From: Akkermansia muciniphila
Lineage (GTDB): Bacteria; Verrucomicrobiota; Verrucomicrobiia; Limisphaerales; F1-80-MAGS106
Direction: 5' to 3'
Assembly: GCA_945865375.1 (NCBI GenBank)
Contig: CAMBEJ010000040.1
Coordinates: forward strand, 1 to 36,487
Length of the DNA: 36,487 bases
Shown: positions 15,541 through 22,358 of the stretch, piece after piece
How the letters are laid out: the number at the start of each line of letters is the position of its first letter
Numbering within the stretch: position 1 is the first letter of the stretch
Made by a program: the position numbers and the translations under genes
Notes under the pieces: generated by a model
Databases searched by the model: none
Told to the model about the DNA's origin: nothing
Seen by the model: the letters and a program-made list of their open reading frames with translations, nothing else

Positions 15541-18030
15541 TTGAGGAATAGTCGTTCCCCAACTTTCTTCCGAAAACGGAGCGACCGACTCCTATTGGCT
15601 CCGTTTATCGTGATGATGTGGGCGGCTTTCATGTTGCCGGAAGGGGCACCTTGGACGGTCGCTCAAGCTGCAGCCACTCCTGCGGAAGATCGGCTATCCA
15701 GCTACTCGGTTCGACGCTGGACGACCGAGGATGGACTCCCGCAGAACCACGTGGTTTGCGTGGCGCAGACACCGGATGGCTACCTCTGGTGCGGCACGCA
15801 TGTGGGCTTGGTGCGCTTTGACGGTCGGCGGTTCCTCGTCTTCGATCGACACAACACCCCTGAACTGGCGGCATCGGACACCATCTACTCCCTGGCGGTG
15901 GATCAAAAAGGAAAGTTGTGGAGTGCTACTGCCCGAGGTTTGGTGACCATCGAAAACGCTCAATTCCATGCCATCGCACCCGCTGGTGGTTGGCAGGGTG
16001 TGGGTGTGGCCGCGGTGTTTCCGAGCTCCGCCGGTGGCTGCTGGGTGGCCTCTTCCTTGGGACTGTTTCATGGAGTGGGATCCTCGTTGCAGAGAGTGGA
16101 TAAGCCGTGTTCCTTTCGCGAGTTCTTGACTCTCCTCAGGGTTGTTGAATCAACCTCAGGCGCGGTCTTTTGGTTTGACGCCCTCGCGAATTCGATTGCT
16201 TTGCAGGTGGGGCCGGATCCTGGGTCGATTTGGCCTCAAGTGCCAATCGAGACCGATGGTTCCGGACAGCACCGAGCGAGTGTCGTCGGTCGCGACAACG
16301 CCGGGCTCTGGATGGTCACTCAACGGGGCCTAGCGCATGTCTCCAACGCCGGGGAACTTCGTCCAGAAGGTTTGCCCGCGGAATTGGAAACCAGCGGAAT
16401 CGCGACTTCGGGACAAGGGGACGATGGCTCGCAGTGGTTTGTCGATGGGAAGGGCTTGATGTGGCGCCGTAAAGCCGGACGAACCGACCGGGTCTCAACG
16501 GTGCCAGATCTCCGGTTCCACGAATCTGGGTGCATTGTTGAAGACTCCGAACGCAATGTGTGGGTGAGCTCCTCCGATGGCCTTTGCCGCCTGCGCCCCC
16601 ATGTCATCGAAACCCTTTCGGCTCGGGACGGGCTTCCTCATGATGAAACGTGGTCGGTTTGCGCGGGAAAAGAAGGACGAATCTGGGTGTCGAGCCGGAA
16701 TGGAGTTGCGAGTGTGTTGGGAATGCGAGTCGGACGCGTGGACCCACCTCAAATACCTTCTCCGGCAACATACCGCAGCGTTCTGGAGGATTCACTTGGC
16801 AGGCTCTTTCTGGGGGTGGGCCACGGTCTTGGCGTGCAGGTCCGAGACAAGGACGGATGGCGAGGGTGGATCGGTGCCGAGGCCGACACTGACGCACTTT
16901 ACCAGGATCGGCAAAACCGGCTCTGGAGCCTCGGAAACACCGGCGTCAGTTGTTGGGACGGTGCCCGTTGGAAACGGTGGAGCCGAGAGGGTGGTTTGCC
17001 GATTTTTGATTTTCGCGTGGCGCATCAGTCAAAAGATGGCGCGATGTGGTTTGGAAACCGGCATGGAGACCTTGTCCGGCTGGATGAAATGACCGGCACC
17101 TGTGTCGAGCTTGGAAAGCCATACGGGCTGACAAGCGACGAGGTTTGGTGCATTGAAGAAACCGAAGATGGCGCGCTCTGGCTTGGGACTCAGAAAGGGC
17201 TTCACCGTGTCTCTCCAGATCTGGTTCGTCGGCTTGCTGAAGGACGAGATCTTATTCCGAATTTCAACCAGAAGGTTGCCCAAGCACCATCGGGAAAGTC
17301 CGACATTTTCGCATCCACCCCTGCTCTCGGCATGCCCGAAGATGCGATCAACTGGATCCTGTCCGATGATTTCGGCCATTTTTGGCTCAGCGGTCTCCGA
17401 GGGATTCACCGCGTCAATCGAGCCGATCTGGAGGCTGTTGTTCGTGGCGGGAAAGCCGCCCTGACCTGCGCCACGTATGGGGTGGCTGACGGCATGCCCA
17501 CGGCCGAGACCAACGGTGAGCATCAGCCCGCCGGGTGCCGTTCTTCCGATGGCCGCCTCTGGTTTCCCACGGGGAAGGGGCTTGTCGTGATCGACCCACG
17601 CCACGTGAATCGGTCTGAATTGCCACCCAATGTGGTTCTCGAGGAAGTCTTCATGGACGGCGAGTCGGTCCTGGACAATGGCCCCAAGCCGGGGAATCGA
17701 AATGCAGCCACCAAGGAGAGCTCCGTACCGGGTCCCCGAGGAGGCTCATCCGATGATGAAGCCAGGACGTCCTTCAAAGAGCCACTTCGACTCCCCTCGG
17801 GCAGGGCTGGTGTGGTCCGGTTCACTTACACGGCGCCCACTTTTCTTCACGCTGAAAAAGTTCGTTTCCGGCACCGCCTGAAGGGACTCGCAGAAACGTG
17901 GCACGACGCCGGAACCGAACGCGTGGCCTATTTCACAACGCTCCGCCCAGGAGACTATGTCTTCGAGGTCATCGCGGCGAATGCCGAGGGCTTATGGAGC
18001 AAGGCACCCACACGCTTTGCTTTCTCGTAG
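15541..18030 (+). CDS. Two-component propeller sensor, extracellular part (cut by in-frame TAG)
   Basis: 829 residues form the sensing half of a hybrid histidine kinase. After a signal or anchor (RKRSDRLLLAPFIVMMWAAFML) come at least nine Reg_prop blades, such as WTTEDGLPQNHVVCVAQTPD, IWVSSRNGV, LWLGTQKGLHRV and FWLSGLRGIHRV. These build two beta-propellers. A Y_Y_Y domain ends LRPGDYVFEVIAANAEGLWS. In this family a membrane span and kinase follow directly. Here TAG at 18028-18030 stops translation. The same frame continues unbroken as APSFAQTNWFPVSLALGGVVL, the expected membrane segment, into the kinase at 18064. The start is TTG 15541. It is either a nonsense mutant or a split receptor. Confidence 0.85.
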   Translation: MRNSRSPTFFRKRSDRLLLAPFIVMMWAAFMLPEGAPWTVAQAAATPAEDRLSSYSVRRWTTEDGLPQNHVVCVAQTPDGYLWCGTHVGLVRFDGRRFLVFDRHNTPELAASDTIYSLAVDQKGKLWSATARGLVTIENAQFHAIAPAGGWQGVGVAAVFPSSAGGCWVASSLGLFHGVGSSLQRVDKPCSFREFLTLLRVVESTSGAVFWFDALANSIALQVGPDPGSIWPQVPIETDGSGQHRASVVGRDNAGLWMVTQRGLAHVSNAGELRPEGLPAELETSGIATSGQGDDGSQWFVDGKGLMWRRKAGRTDRVSTVPDLRFHESGCIVEDSERNVWVSSSDGLCRLRPHVIETLSARDGLPHDETWSVCAGKEGRIWVSSRNGVASVLGMRVGRVDPPQIPSPATYRSVLEDSLGRLFLGVGHGLGVQVRDKDGWRGWIGAEADTDALYQDRQNRLWSLGNTGVSCWDGARWKRWSREGGLPIFDFRVAHQSKDGAMWFGNRHGDLVRLDEMTGTCVELGKPYGLTSDEVWCIEETEDGALWLGTQKGLHRVSPDLVRRLAEGRDLIPNFNQKVAQAPSGKSDIFASTPALGMPEDAINWILSDDFGHFWLSGLRGIHRVNRADLEAVVRGGKAALTCATYGVADGMPTAETNGEHQPAGCRSSDGRLWFPTGKGLVVIDPRHVNRSELPPNVVLEEVFMDGESVLDNGPKPGNRNAATKESSVPGPRGGSSDDEARTSFKEPLRLPSGRAGVVRFTYTAPTFLHAEKVRFRHRLKGLAETWHDAGTERVAYFTTLRPGDYVFEVIAANAEGLWSKAPTRFAFS

Positions 18031-18063
18031 GCCCCCAGTTTTGCCCAAACAAACTGGTTCCCG

Positions 18064-18795
18064 GTGTCCTTGGCGCTGGGAGGCGTTGTCTTGGCTGGGG
18101 CTTTCGGCGCTTGGCGGCTGCGATGGCAACGGCGCCTGCTCCATCTCGAACAGCAACGGGACATGGAGCGGGAGCGTTCACGCATTACGCGGGATATGCA
18201 CGATGACCTCGGATCACGATTGGCCCGCGTCTCCCTCCTCTCCGACCTCGCCGCGCAACCCGCCGGTTTGCCAGCTCAAACCATTGAAAATGTCCCCAAA
18301 ATCGCCGCCACCGCACGGGAAACGATGGTGGCCATGGAGGAAATGGTTTGGGCCGTCGATCCCGGCCAGGATACTTTGCTGGGCATGGTCCAGTTTCTCG
18401 GTCGTTGGGTGGAGGAATTCGCTGGAGCCGCCAACCTGCGCTGCCGCGTCGACGTCCCCACGTCGCTCCCGTCGATTGCCCTGGACAGCACTTATCGCCA
18501 GGCCTGTCTGCTCGCGGTCAAAGAAGCCCTCCGAAATGTCACGAAACACGCCAAGGCACGCGAAGTGCGACTCCACGTCGAGATTGCTCAAGGGGTGTTG
18601 CATCTTGAAATTCGCGATGATGGCCGCGGACTTCCGACTGCGACCGAGGGAGAGCCCGCACCGACCGGCGGCCGAGGCTTGCGCACCATCACCCAAAGGA
18701 TGCGCGACGTCGGTGGCACGATGGAACTGCTTCGACCCGGCTCTGGGGGAACGATAGTCTCGCTCCGACTGCCGTTGCCACCAAAGGGCCGATAG
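18064..18795 (+). CDS. Histidine kinase part of the split propeller sensor
   Basis: 243 residues from GTG 18064, in the same frame as the sensor upstream. One membrane segment (LALGGVVLAGAFGAW) and a linker lead to a HisKA_3 dimerisation domain with the phospho-accepting His46 in TRDMHDDLGSRLARV. A HATPase_c domain follows, with EALRNVTKHAKA (N box), DDGRGL and GGRGLRTITQRM (G boxes). All catalytic motifs are intact, so selection may have kept it until recently. It should phosphorylate the response regulator at 18963. The start is uncertain: GTG 18064 would keep only part of the membrane segment, and readthrough of the TAG would restore the full receptor. Confidence 0.82.
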   Translation: MSLALGGVVLAGAFGAWRLRWQRRLLHLEQQRDMERERSRITRDMHDDLGSRLARVSLLSDLAAQPAGLPAQTIENVPKIAATARETMVAMEEMVWAVDPGQDTLLGMVQFLGRWVEEFAGAANLRCRVDVPTSLPSIALDSTYRQACLLAVKEALRNVTKHAKAREVRLHVEIAQGVLHLEIRDDGRGLPTATEGEPAPTGGRGLRTITQRMRDVGGTMELLRPGSGGTIVSLRLPLPPKGR

Positions 18796-18799
18796 ACGT

Positions 18800-18888
18800 C
18801 GGAGGGACGAGTTACACGAGTCCCCATAATGTCTGCATGTCACGGACCGCGAGACAAAAGTCACGGTCTCGTGTAACTCGGCCCTCCG
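18800..18888. repeat. Inverted-repeat element between kinase and regulator
   Basis: CGGAGGGACGAGTTACACGA on the left pairs with CTCGTGTAACTCGGCCCTCC on the right, about 20 bp with one mismatch. The enclosed 48 bp contains a looser inverted pair (ACGGACCGCGAGAC and GTCTCGTG). It lies in the 167-bp gap between the histidine kinase and the response regulator. It looks like another palindromic mobile repeat and could also act as an attenuating hairpin. Confidence 0.7.
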
Positions 18889-18962
18889 GCCATTTTGAAC
18901 AATCCGCCTCGCATCTTCATGCGAGGTGCATTCTCACTTGAAGCCTTCTACTCTCGCCGCGC

Positions 18963-19607
18963 ATGGATCAACCTATCCGCGTGGCGGTGATCGAAGACGA
19001 CCCGGTGCTTCGGGACAGTCTTCGGCAACTCGTGGATCATCCGCCCGATTCCGAGTGGGTGGGTGGATGGGTGAGTGGTTCCGAAGCGCTGTGCCACATT
19101 AAAGCAGCCGCTCCCGACGTCGTCCTCCTGGACATCAACCTGGGCGCGGAAAACGTCATCGACTGCATTCCGAAGCTCAAGGAGTTGTGCCCGCAGACCC
19201 AGGTGATGATGCTGACTGTTTACGAAGACACGGATAGCATCTTCCGGGCGTTGTCCGCAGGGGCGACGGGATACCTCGTCAAGCGAACAGCCGGGCCGCG
19301 CCTGCTGGAGGCCATCGCGGAGTTGCACACCGGCCAGTCGCCCATGTCAGGCCACATCGCGAGAAAATTAGCCGAGGCATTGGGCCGGGGAACGAATGCC
19401 CCCGTTTCGACCTCACCACTGGCACAACTCACGCAACGCGAGCACGCTGTTCTGAGCTGTCTCGCGGAGGGTTGCCTCTACAAAGAAGCGAGTGAACGCC
19501 TCGGAATGTCCATCAACACCGTCCGCACCCACGTTCGCGCCCTCTACGAAAAGCTCCAGGTCCGTTCCCGCACCGAGGCCGTGGTGAAGTGTTTGAACCC
19601 GAGATGA
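18963..19607 (+). CDS. NarL/LuxR-type response regulator
   Basis: This 214-residue regulator has a receiver domain (VAVIEDDPVLRDSL with the acidic pair at 12-13, phospho-acceptor Asp57 in VVLLDINLG, and YLVKRT carrying the conserved Lys). A LuxR-type helix-turn-helix follows (LTQREHAVLSCLAEGCLYKEASERLGMSINTVRTHVRALYEKL). It is the expected partner of the HisKA_3 kinase just upstream and would bind DNA after phosphorylation. A diverged copy of its last 34 codons lies at 20674-20775, on the far side of the toxin-antitoxin remnant. Confidence 0.93.
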   Translation: MDQPIRVAVIEDDPVLRDSLRQLVDHPPDSEWVGGWVSGSEALCHIKAAAPDVVLLDINLGAENVIDCIPKLKELCPQTQVMMLTVYEDTDSIFRALSAGATGYLVKRTAGPRLLEAIAELHTGQSPMSGHIARKLAEALGRGTNAPVSTSPLAQLTQREHAVLSCLAEGCLYKEASERLGMSINTVRTHVRALYEKLQVRSRTEAVVKCLNPR

Positions 19608-19638
19608 GTTATTTCTGACTAGACAGGTCAGAAAGTGG

Positions 19639-19911
19639 GTGGGGCAATGCACCATAAACACAGCTGTATGGCAACTGCAGGAAGCCAAGAGTCGGTTCAG
19701 TGAAGTTGTCGAGCGGGCGATGAAACAGGGCGCGCAAACCGTGACCAAGCACCGCAAACCCGCCGTCGTCATCGTTTCCTCCGAGGAATACCAGCGCATC
19801 AAGGCCCCCAGGAAGTCGCTCGTTGCAGCGCTGCGTCAATGCCCTGAAGACCTGACAAAGCTGATTGACAACCGCTCGAAGGAGCCCGCGCGCAGGATTA
19901 AATTCGGTTAA
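19639..19911 (+). CDS. Phd/YefM-type antitoxin, start codon probably lost
   Basis: The product INTAVWQLQEAKSRFSEVVERAMKQGAQTVTKHRKPAVVIVSSEEYQRI is a typical Phd/YefM antitoxin. Relatives begin at the residue before NTAVWQ with Met. Here that codon is ATA (19654-19656), one transition from ATG. A GTG at 19639 preceded by GGTGGG could replace it. About 85 residues follow and the frame is intact. The PIN toxin gene normally next to it is 314 bp away, beyond a palindromic element, so translational coupling is lost. Possibly non-functional. Confidence 0.65.
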   Translation: MGQCTINTAVWQLQEAKSRFSEVVERAMKQGAQTVTKHRKPAVVIVSSEEYQRIKAPRKSLVAALRQCPEDLTKLIDNRSKEPARRIKFG

Positions 19912-19928
19912 TCCTCCGTGACCGTGCA

Positions 19929-20015
19929 TTCACAAGTTGTCGCTGATAAACCCACTGTGGGCGGGCTTCACTGAAGCCCGCTCCTCGGTTGCCGGAGCCA
20001 CCGCCAACTTGTGAA
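19929..20015 (-). repeat. 87-bp palindromic element, copy 2
   Basis: Perfect 11-bp terminal inverted repeats TTCACAAGTTG and CAACTTGTGAA flank a body with the central GCGGGCTTCA/TGAAGCCCGC palindrome. It is the reverse-oriented counterpart of 5644-5730, equal in length. It separates the antitoxin gene from its presumed toxin gene. Confidence 0.85.
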
Positions 20016-20035
20016 CCTAAAAACCGCGATTGGAA

Positions 20036-20225
20036 TGGCCACAAAAGAAAACAAAGATCGCAAAGAGAAGGACTTCAATGGTCAAGGTCAACGAAAAGTT
20101 GCTCACCCACCGAGTGAATGATGAAGTCGAGAGATTCCTTTCAGAACTTATTCTCTCTGCGTTCCTGGCGTTCTTTCTCGGCTAAATCAACTGCCGGATT
20201 TAGGGTATGCGCCTCCTTGAGTCCG
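20036..20225. other. Decayed AAAGA/CGTTCTTT inverted repeat
   Basis: The left part reads GGCCACAAAAGAAAACAAAG then ATCGCAAAGAGAAG. The right part reads TTCTCTCTGCGTTCCTGGCG then TTCTTTCTCGGCTAAA. They are poorly matched reverse complements about 95 bp apart. No gene is seen here. The block adds to the separation between antitoxin and toxin. Confidence 0.4.
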
Positions 20226-20639
20226 ATGATCTATCTCCTGAATACCAACGTGATTTGCGCGGGAACGGCGAAGCGCCCTGATCCCAGCGTTCTCACATGG
20301 ATGGAAGCGCACGCCGAAGAATGCTGCCTGTCTTGTGTATCGCTGGGTGAGATCTGGAAAGGCATCCACCTCATGCCCGAAAGCAAGCGCAAGCAGGCCC
20401 TCTCCCGATGGGCCACCGAGATCGAGGACGACTTCGCGGATCGAACGATCGATCTCGACACCGCCGTGCTGAAGGCTTGGGGAAAGCTGTATCCGACAAA
20501 AGTGGCCAAAGGCTTCAACATGGGCATCCTTGGCAGCCTGCTCGCCGCCACGGCTCTGGTTCACGACCTGACCGTTGCGACCAGGAACACGAGCGATTTT
20601 CCCTCTGAGGTGAAGACGCTGAATCCGTGGGAAGTTTGA
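20226..20639 (+). CDS. PIN-domain toxin homologue with lost active-site acids
   Basis: 137 residues of the FitB/VapC type, from ATG 20226 (MIYLLNTNVICAG). The family consensus is LLDTNV, but here the first catalytic Asp is Asn6 (AAT instead of GAT). Glu is kept in SLGEIWKGI. The third acid, usually in a VIDGLIAATA-like motif, is Gly in MGILGSLLAATALVHDL (GGC instead of GAC). The last motif, TRNTSDF, is intact. Each loss is one transition. An RNase missing two metal ligands should be inactive. The partner antitoxin lies upstream at 19639. The open frame before 20226 runs through repeat sequence and is not used. Confidence 0.8.
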   Translation: MIYLLNTNVICAGTAKRPDPSVLTWMEAHAEECCLSCVSLGEIWKGIHLMPESKRKQALSRWATEIEDDFADRTIDLDTAVLKAWGKLYPTKVAKGFNMGILGSLLAATALVHDLTVATRNTSDFPSEVKTLNPWEV

Positions 20640-20673
20640 AAAAGAAGGCCTCCTAACGCCTTCGAATGCCCAC

Positions 20674-20775
20674 ACCGTCCGCACCCACATCCGCGCGCTC
20701 TACGAAAAGCTCGAGACCCGATCCCGCACCGAAGCCGTGGTGAAGTTTTTGAACCCGAGTGTGAGTCGCTTCTAA
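20674..20775 (+). pseudogene. Relic of a second LuxR-type regulator tail
   Basis: The frame reads TVRTHIRALYEKLETRSR then TEAVVKFLNPSVSRF and stops at TAA 20773. It matches the end of the response regulator at 19518-19605 (TVRTHVRALYEKLQVRSR), with about one base in seven changed and several changes silent. No receiver domain or start precedes it. The regulator tail thus flanks the toxin-antitoxin segment on both sides. Confidence 0.8.
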
Positions 20776-20780
20776 GTCCC

Positions 20781-20817
20781 TGAGTAAAAATACTCAATGA
20801 CTGAGTATTATTGCTCA
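20781..20817 (+). promoter_or_regulatory. Twin palindromic operator before DUF4143 ATPase
   Basis: TGAGTAAAAATACTCA (20781-20796) is a perfect 16-bp palindrome around AAAA. TGAGTATTATTGCTCA (20802-20817) repeats it with one mismatched pair. The centres are 21 bp apart, two helical turns, so dimers would sit on the same DNA face. The pair ends 29 bp before the ATG of the ATPase and likely overlaps its promoter. This is the layout of a repressor site; the binding protein is unknown. Confidence 0.7.
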
Positions 20818-20846
20818 GTCGCGGTGGTTGTGGTAGGTTTCCGGGC

Positions 20847-22034
20847 ATGACATTCGAACGGCCCATTGTTGCGGAGATCCTGGAGGCGATCGAGCGGAGG
20901 CTCCCGTTGTTGCAGGTAATGGTGGGGCCGCGCCAAGTGGGCAAGACCACGGCTGCCGGCCAGGTCGAAAAGCGGCTCGGCTGGCCGAGCGTCGTCGCGT
21001 CCGCCGACGCGGCTTTGCCCCATCCGCCGGAGTGGATCGAAACCCAGTGGCGGCTGGCCCGCGCCAAGGCGGCCTCCGGGCGGGTGCGAGTGCTGCTTGT
21101 CCTGGACGAGTTGCAGAAAGTGCCTGGTTGGAGCGAAGTCATCAAACGCCTCTGGGACGAGGAACTCGCCAGTGGAGGCAGGGTCCGTCCGCTGCTCCTG
21201 GGCTCTTCCGCGCTGCTCGTGCAGCGCGGCCTGACTGAGAGCCTGGCGGGACGATTTTTCCTTCACCGTTGCGTGCATTGGTCGTGGCCGGAGAGCCGCG
21301 AGGCATTCGGATGGACGCTGGACCAATGGATCTATTTTGGCGGTTATCCCGGCGCGGCGGTCCTCGTGGGGGATGAAGCCGTGTGGAAGCGTTACGTGAG
21401 TGACTCCCTTATTGAGACCGTGCTCGCGCGCGACGTGCTGCAAATGCAGTCGATCACCAAGCCTACCCTGTTGCGGCATCTCTTCGCTTTGGCGGCACTT
21501 TTTCCCGCGCAGATGTTCTCCTACAACAAAATGCTCGGACAACTCACGGACGCCGGCAACACCGTCACGCTGGCCAATTATCTGCGCCTGCTGGAGACCG
21601 CGTTTCTGGCCAGCGGGTTGGAACTGTTCTCCAAGGGGCAAGTGCGCAAGCGCGGCAGCAGCCCGAAGCTGGTGTTGTGGAACAACGCCCTGGTCAGCGC
21701 GACTTCCCTCAGGAACTTCGAGCTGGCTTTTGCCGACGGTTCATGGTGGGGACGGCTGGTGGAGAACGCGGTGGGGGCGCATCTGTTGAACGGCTTGCAG
21801 GGCCCCAGTTGGAGCGTGACTTATTGGCGCGACGGGCCGGCGGAAGTGGATTTCGTTGTCAGCCACGGCCCGGACGATTGGGCGGTGGAAGTGAAGAGCG
21901 GGCGCGGCAACAAACTCAGCGGGCTGGCGGCGTTTCGCCTGCGTTACCCGAAGGCCAAAGCCTGGCTGGTTGGCGCGACCGGCATCAAACTGGAGGAGTT
22001 CTTCTCCCAACCAGCCGCCGAATGGTTTCAGTAG
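20847..22034 (+). CDS. ATPase with C-terminal DUF4143 domain
   Basis: 395 residues. An AAA-type N-terminal domain has Walker A GPRQVGKTT (27-35), Walker B LLVLDELQKV (83-92) and a sensor-like LLLGSSALL. A DUF4143 C-terminal domain contains a winged-helix-like stretch and AEVDFVV...WAVEVKSG, resembling the core of a PD-(D/E)xK nuclease fold. Members are common, often patchily distributed and probably mobile or defence-related, but no biochemical function is settled. ATG 20847 is chosen over upstream starts because those would overlap the operator palindromes. It forms its own unit between a regulator relic and a palindromic repeat. Confidence 0.88.
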   Translation: MTFERPIVAEILEAIERRLPLLQVMVGPRQVGKTTAAGQVEKRLGWPSVVASADAALPHPPEWIETQWRLARAKAASGRVRVLLVLDELQKVPGWSEVIKRLWDEELASGGRVRPLLLGSSALLVQRGLTESLAGRFFLHRCVHWSWPESREAFGWTLDQWIYFGGYPGAAVLVGDEAVWKRYVSDSLIETVLARDVLQMQSITKPTLLRHLFALAALFPAQMFSYNKMLGQLTDAGNTVTLANYLRLLETAFLASGLELFSKGQVRKRGSSPKLVLWNNALVSATSLRNFELAFADGSWWGRLVENAVGAHLLNGLQGPSWSVTYWRDGPAEVDFVVSHGPDDWAVEVKSGRGNKLSGLAAFRLRYPKAKAWLVGATGIKLEEFFSQPAAEWFQ

Positions 22035-22085
22035 GCAGCACCGATCCGCGGCTTGTGGGAAGGAGCCTCAGACCTCAGTAAAAGC

Positions 22086-22242
22086 GGTTGAAATCGCGAT
22101 CCGTACGCGCAACTCCAATTCCTCCATTTTTCGTAATCGTAATCTTACTCGTAATCGTAATCTTCGGTTGTTGCCTTTGAAACAGAGGGACGGATTACGA
22201 TTACGATTACGAGTAAGAATCAGAGCGGGGAATTGGAGTTGC
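22086..22242 (+). repeat. Palindromic element family B, copy 2 (uninterrupted)
   Basis: Ends GCAACTCCAATTCC (22109) and GGAATTGGAGTTGC (22229-22242) are perfect inverted repeats. Inside, CGTAATCGTAATC repeats on the left oppose GGATTACGATTACGATTACG on the right, around the loop TTGCCTTTGAAACAGAGGGA. The shared left flank GGTTGAAATCGCGATCC also occurs at 14193. It lies between the ATPase and the secreted-protein gene and could fold into a very stable hairpin. Confidence 0.8.
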
Positions 22243-22278
22243 TCGAACGGACGGACCCTGGAGTTCTTCCGTGGGTCG

Positions 22279-22338
22279 AGCCGGGATGCGCGTCCCATCG
22301 ACACATCGCATGAACATGCGATGGTCGCAATCCCGGCA
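22279..22338 (+). repeat. Two-level hairpin upstream of secreted protein
   Basis: An outer pair, GCCGGGATGCG and CGCAATCCCGGC, encloses a perfect inner stem, CATCGCAT-GAAC-ATGCGATG, at 22304-22323. It ends about 20 bp before the start of the secreted-protein gene. In RNA it would sit in the leader and could limit ribosome access or end upstream transcription. There is no T-run. Confidence 0.55.
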
Positions 22339-22358
22339 CAAGTTAGACTTGGGCTCGC

